DNA of 64,000 bases from Primulina eburnea (lineage: Eukaryota > Streptophyta > Magnoliopsida > Lamiales > Gesneriaceae), in assembly GCF_022965805.1 (NCBI RefSeq), contig NW_027330864.1, positions 1-64,000 of the forward strand, written 5' to 3'. Positions 58,932 to 64,000 of this stretch are shown here, one piece after another (within the stretch, counting starts at the first letter, position 1; the number at the start of each line of letters is the position of its first letter). The notes under the pieces are model-generated. The model did no database searches. It saw nothing but the letters and a program-made list of their open reading frames with translations, and was not told where the DNA came from. Made by a program: the position numbers and the translations under genes.

Positions 58932-60970
58932 GTTCTATTGACAACTTCAGTTTGTCCATCCGTTTGAGGATGACAAGTAGTAGATTACAACAATATTGAG
59001 CAAAGTTTAGCCCATAAAATAATCCAAAAATAGAATCCCTCCCCTTCTTAGTCCTAGGCAACCCCAAAATAAAGTGCATAGAAATGTCAATCCAAGTCCT
59101 TTTTAAGAATAGCACGCAAAAGTGTTCCCAAAGTTCTATTTACAACTTCAATTTGTCCATCCGTTTGAGGATGACAAGTAGTAGATTACAACTTTATTGT
59201 GCAAAGTTTAGCCCATAAAGTAATCAAAATAGAATCCCTCCCCTTCTTAGTCCTAGGCAACCCCAAAATAAAGTCCATAGAAATGTCAATCCAAGTTCTT
59301 TTTAAGAATAGCACGCAAAAGTGTTCCCAAAGTTCTATTGACAACTTCAGTTTGTCCATCCGTTTGAGGATTACAAGTAGTAGATTACAACAATATGGAG
59401 CAAAGTTTAGCCCATAAAGTAATCCAAAAATAGAATCCCTCCCCTTCTTAGTCCTAGGCAACCCCAAAATAAAATGCATAGAAATGTCAATCCAAGTTCT
59501 TTTAAGAATAGCACGCACAAGTGTTCCCAAAGTTCTATTTACAACTTCAGTTTGTCCATCCGTTTGGTGATGACAAGTAGTAGATTACAACAATATTGAG
59601 CAAAGTTTAGCCCATAAAGTAATCCAAAAATATAATCCCTCCCCTTCTTTTAAGAATAGCACGCAAAAGTGTTCCTAAAGTTCTATTGACAACTTCAGTT
59701 TGTCCATCTGTTTGAGGATGACAAGTAGTAGATTACAACAATATTGAGCAAAGTTTAGCCCATAAAGTAATCCAAAAATAGAATCCCTCCCCTTCTTAGT
59801 CCTAGGCAACCCCAAAATAAAGTGCATAGAAATATCAATCCAAGTTCTTTTTAAGAATAGCACGCAAAAGTGTTCCCAAAGTTCTATTTACAACTTCAGT
59901 TTGTCCATCCGTTTGAGGATGACAAGTAGTAGATTACAACAATATTGAGCAAAGTTTAGCCCATATAAGTTCTATTTACAATTTCAGTTTGTCCATCCGT
60001 TTGAGGATGACAAGTAGTAGATTACAACAATATTGAGCAAAGTTTAGCCCATAAAGTAGTCCAAAAATAGAATCCATCCTCTTCTTAGTCCTAGGCAACC
60101 CCAAAATAAAGTCCATAGAAATGTCAATCCGAGTTCTTCTTAAGAATAACACGCAAAAGTTTTCCCAAAGTTCTATTTACAACTTCAGTTTGTCCATCCG
60201 TTTGAGGATGACAAGTAGTAGATTACAACAATATGGAGCAAAGTTTAGCACATAAAGTAATCCAAAAATAGAATCCCTCCCTTTCAGTCCTAGGCAACCA
60301 CAAAATAAAGTGCATAGAAATGTCAATCCAAGTTCTTTTTAAGAATAGCACGCAAAAGTGTTCTCAAAGTTCTATTTACAACTTCAGTTTGTCCATCCGT
60401 TTGAGGATGACAAGTAGTAGATTACAACAATATTGAGCAAAGTTTAGCCCATAAAGTAATCCAAAAATAGAATCCCTCCCCTTCTTAGTCCTAGGCAACC
60501 CCAAAATAAAGTCCATAGAAATGTCAATCCAAGTTCTTTTTAAAAATAGCACGCAAAATTGTTCCCAAAGTTCTATTTACAACTTCAGCTTGTCCATCCG
60601 TTTGAGGATGACAAGTAGTAGATTACAACAATATTGAGCAAAGTTTAGCCCATAAAGTAATCCAAAAATAGAATCCCTCACCTTCTTAGTCCTAGGCAAC
60701 CCCAAAATAAAGTCCATAGAAATGTCAGTCCAAGTTCTTTTAAGAATAGCACGCAAAAGTGTTCCCAAAGTTCTATTTACAACTTCAGTTTGTCCATCCG
60801 TTTGAGGATGACAAGTAGTAGATTACAACAATATGGAGCAAAGTTTAGCCCATAAAGTAATCCAAAAATAGAATCCCTCCCCTTCTTAGTCCTAGGCAAC
60901 CCCAAAATAAAGTCCATAGAAATGTCAATCCAAGTTCTTTTTAAGAATAGAACGCAAAAGTGTTCCTAAA
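58932..60970 (-). repeat. Right-array higher-order repeat copy (2039 bp), mosaic
   Basis: Carries gaggattacaag of the first subtype but aaagtgcat of the second, so it looks recombinant. It has private changes such as tataatccc near 59632 and gttcttctta near 60134. Confidence 0.8.
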
Positions 60971-61773
60971 GTTCTATTGACAACTTAAGTTTGTCCATCC
61001 GGTTGAGGATGACAAGTAGTAGATTACAACAATATTGAGCAAAGTTTAGCCCATAAAGTAATCCAAATATAGAATCCCTCCCCTTGTTAGTCCTAGGCAA
61101 CCCCAAAATAAAGTGCATAGAAATATCAATCCAAGTTCTTTTTAAGAATAGCACGCAAAAGTGTTCCCAAAGTTCTATTTACAACTTCAGTTTGTCCATC
61201 CGTTTGAGGATGACAAGTAGTAGATTACAACAATATTGAGCAAAGTTTAGCCCATAAAGTAATCCAAAAATAGAATCCCTCCCCTTCTTAGTCCTAGGCA
61301 ACCCCAAAATAAAGTCCATAGAAATGTCAATCCAAGTTCTTTTTAAAAATAGCACGCAAAAGTGTTCCCAAAGTTCTATTTACAACTTCAGTTTGTCCAT
61401 CCGTTTGAGGATGACAAGTAGTAGATTACAACAATATTGAGCAAAGTTTAGCCCATAAAGTAATCCAAAAATAGAATCCCTCACCTTCTTAGTCCTAGGC
61501 AACCCCAAAATAAAGTCCATAGAAATGTCAGTCCAAGTTCTTTTAAGAATAGCACGCAAAATTGTTCCCAAAGTTCTATTTACAACTTCAGTTTGTCCAT
61601 CCGTTTGAGGATGACAAGTAGTAGATTACAACAATATGGAGCAAAGTTTAGCCCATAAAGTAATCCAAAAATAGAATCCCTCCCCTTCTAAGTCCTAGGC
61701 AACCCCAAAATAAAGTCCATAGAAATGTCAATCCAAGTTCTTTTTAAGAATAGAACGCAAAAGTGTTCCTAAA

Positions 61774-63813
61774 GTTCTATTGACAACTTCAGTTTGTCCA
61801 TCCGTTTGAGGATGACAAGTAGTAGATTACAACAATATTGAGCAAAGTTTAGCCCATAAAGTAATCCAAAAATAGAATCCCTCCCCTTCTTAGTCCTAGG
61901 CAACCCCAAAATAAAGTGCATAGAAATGTTAATCCAAGTTCTTTTTACGAATAGCACGCAAAAGTGTTCCCAAAGTTCTATTTACAACTTCAATTTGTCC
62001 ATCCATTTGAGGATGACAAGTAGTAGATTACAACTTTATTGTGCAAAGTTTAGCCCATAAAGTAATCAAAATAGAATCCCTCCCCTTGTTAGTCCTAGGC
62101 AACCCCAAAATAAAGTCCATAGAAATGTCAATCCAAGTTCTTTTTAAGAATAGCACGCAAAAGTGTTCCCAAAGTTCTATTGACAACTTCAGTTTGTCCA
62201 TCCGTTTGAGGATTACAAGTAGTAGATTACAACAATATGGAGCAAAGTTTAGCCCATAAAGTAATCCAAAAATAGAATCCCTCCCCTTCTTAGTCCTAGG
62301 CAACCCCAAAATAAAATGCATAGAAATGTCAATCCAAGTTCTTTTAAGAATAGCACGCACAAGTGTTCCCAAAGTTCTATTTACAACTTCAGTTTGTCCA
62401 TCCGTTTGGTGATGACAAGTAGTAGATTACAACAATATTGAGCAAAGTTTAGCCCATAAAGTAATCCAAAAATAGAATCCCCCCCCTTCTTTTAAGAATA
62501 GCACGCAAAAGTGTTCCCAAAGTTCTATTGACAACTTCAGTTTGTCCATCTGTTTGAGGATGACAAGTAGTAGATTACAACAATATTGAGCAAAGTTTAG
62601 CCCATAAAGTAATCCAAAAATAGAATCCCTCCCCTTCTTAGTCCTAGGCAACCCCAAAATAAAGTGCATAGAAATATCAATCCAAGTTCTTTTTAAGAAT
62701 AGCACGCAAAAGTGTTCCCAAAGTTCTATTTACAACTTCAGTTTGTCCATCCGTTTGAGGATGACAAGTAGTAGATTACAACAACATTGAGCAAAGTTTA
62801 TCCCATATAAGTTCTATTTACAATTTCAGTTTGTCCATCCGTTTGAGGATGACAAGTAGTAGATTACAACAATATTGAGCAAAGTTTAGCCCATAAAGTA
62901 GTCCAAAAATAGAATCCATCATCTTCTTAGTCCTAGGCAACCCCAAAATAAAGTCCATAGAAATGTCAATCCGAGTTCTTTTTAAGAATAACTCGCAAAA
63001 GTGTTCCCAAAGTTCTATTTACAACTTCAGTTTGTCCATCCGTTTGAGGATGACAAGTAGTAGATTACAACAATATTGAGCAAAGTTTAGCCCATAAAGT
63101 AATCCAAAAATAGAATCCCTCCCCTTCAGTCCTAGGCAACCACAAATTAAAGTGCATAGAAATGTCAATCCAAGTTCTTTTTAAGAATAGCACGCAAAAG
63201 TGTTCTCAAAGTTCTATTTACAACTTCAGTTTGTCCATCCGTTTGAGGATGACAAGTAGTAGATTACAACAATATTGAGCAAATTTTAGCCCATAAAGTA
63301 ATCCAAAAATAGAATCCCTCCCCTTCTTAGTCCTAGGCAACCCCAAAATAAAGTCCATAGAAATGTCAATCCAAGTTCTTTTTAAAAATAGCACGCAAAA
63401 GTGTTCCCAAAGTTCTATTTACAACTTCAGTTTGTCCATCCGTTTGAGGATGACAAGTAGTAGATTACAACAATATTGAGCAAAGTTTAGCCCATAAAGT
63501 AATCCAAAAATAGAATCCCTCACCTTCTTAGTCCTATGCAACCCCAAAATAAAGTCCATAGAAATGTCAGGTCCAAGTTCTTTTAAGAATAGCACGCAAA
63601 AGTGTTCCCAAAGTTCTATTTACAACTTCAGTTTGTCCATCCGTTTGAGGATGACAAGTAGTAGATTACAACAATATGGAGCAAAGTTTAGCCCATAAAG
63701 TAATCCAAAAATAGAATCCCTCCCCTTCTTAGTCCTAGGCATTCCCAAAATAAAGTCCATAGAAATGTCAATCCAAGTTCTTTTTAAGAATAGAACGCAA
63801 AAGTGTTCCTAAA
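61774..63813 (-). repeat. Right-array higher-order repeat copy (2040 bp)
   Basis: Same order, preceded by a short 803-bp (four-unit) block at 60971-61773. Private changes include tttttacgaatag near 61945, a run of seven c near 62480 and one inserted g (gtcaggtccaag) near 63568. Confidence 0.8.
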
Positions 63814-64000
63814 GTTCTATTGACAACTTAAGTTTGTCCATCCGGTTGAGGATGACAAGTAGTAGATTACAACAATATTGAGCAAAGTTTAGCCCATAAA
63901 GTAATCCAAAAATAGAATCCCTCCCCTTGTTAGTCCTAGGCAACCCCAAAATAAAGTGCATAGAAATATCAATCCAAGTTCTTTTTAAGAATAGCACGCA

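Larger units (their letters stand above)
39813..64000 (-). repeat. Integrase-derived satellite array, right block (24.2 kb, runs off the window)
   Basis: Uninterrupted tandem monomers of the family described for the left block, about 130 units. Three unit types recur: full units (199-202 bp), 148-bp units with ccccttcttttaagaat, and 88-bp units with cccatataagttc. They are ordered into higher-order repeats of 2038-2040 bp and shorter versions. Marker monomers with agaacgcaaaagtgttcct start at 40903, 42194, 44232, 45869, 47160, 50636, 52274, 53576, 54855, 56893, 58932, 60971, 61774 and 63814. Open frames of 62-144 codons on either strand repeat with the array and are not genes. No transposon interrupts it. 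Confidence 0.95.

Noticed and set aside
39776..63997. Dozens of repeated 62-144 codon open frames in the satellite arrays, on both strands, as a gene family
   Set aside because: They recur with the repeat period, lie in frames unrelated to the integrase frame for much of their length, and have no start context or conserved ends. They are by-products of the monomer.
1..64000. Host protein-coding genes
   Set aside because: Every open frame over about 200 codons is retrotransposon gag or pol or its antisense; nothing else with recognisable domains was seen.

Overview
The window looks like plant heterochromatin, probably pericentromeric or centromeric. I find no host gene, no rRNA and no convincing tRNA. 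It is a satellite array interrupted by two blocks of Ty3/gypsy LTR retrotransposons. All readable coding sequence is gag-pol of chromodomain-bearing Ty3/gypsy elements (chromoviruses, most like the Tekay/Del group), with initiator-tRNA-Met primer sites and 1.4-2.1 kb LTRs. These features point to an angiosperm, perhaps an asterid eudicot; the species cannot be read from the sequence.

Layout. (1) 1-7293, 30642-31425 and 39813-64000: one satellite family with a monomer of about 200 bp. Its minus strand encodes two non-adjacent pieces of a Ty3/gypsy integrase fused head to tail. The monomers form higher-order repeats: a 12-unit, 2181-bp unit duplicated in the left array, and an 11-unit, 2038-bp unit with length variants in the right array. 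(2) 7294-30641: a nested retrotransposon block. It starts with a perfect 155-bp-arm foldback (7329-7693) abutting a truncated LTR of element E1 (+). E1's 5' LTR is split by E3 (-, 8014-15162), a gag-bearing non-autonomous element. E1's gag is split by a solo LTR (17160-21518, 5-bp duplication AGCGG), which is itself split by a palindromic LTR element (18614-20852, 5-bp duplication CAGAC). E1's 3' LTR (25531-27366) also serves as the 5' LTR of a truncated second copy, E2 (to 30631). (3) 31426-39812: E4 (-), a complete, young element inserted directly in a satellite monomer (duplication TCTAT), with two 1755-bp LTRs that are almost identical.

How the parts relate. Each element carries or carried gag, protease, reverse transcriptase, RNase H, integrase and a chromodomain. 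E4 is closest to intact, with one 2-base deletion breaking pol. E1 and E2 share the same in-frame TAG in reverse transcriptase, and E3 has lost most of pol, so these lineages probably moved using proteins from relatives. The satellite's integrase piece comes from a different gypsy family, not E1-E4. Relative order from nesting and LTR divergence: satellite, then E1/E2, then E3 and the solo LTR, then the palindromic element; E4 is recent. Boundaries, target duplications and repeat intervals were measured by eye from the sequence; clade names and mechanisms are inference.
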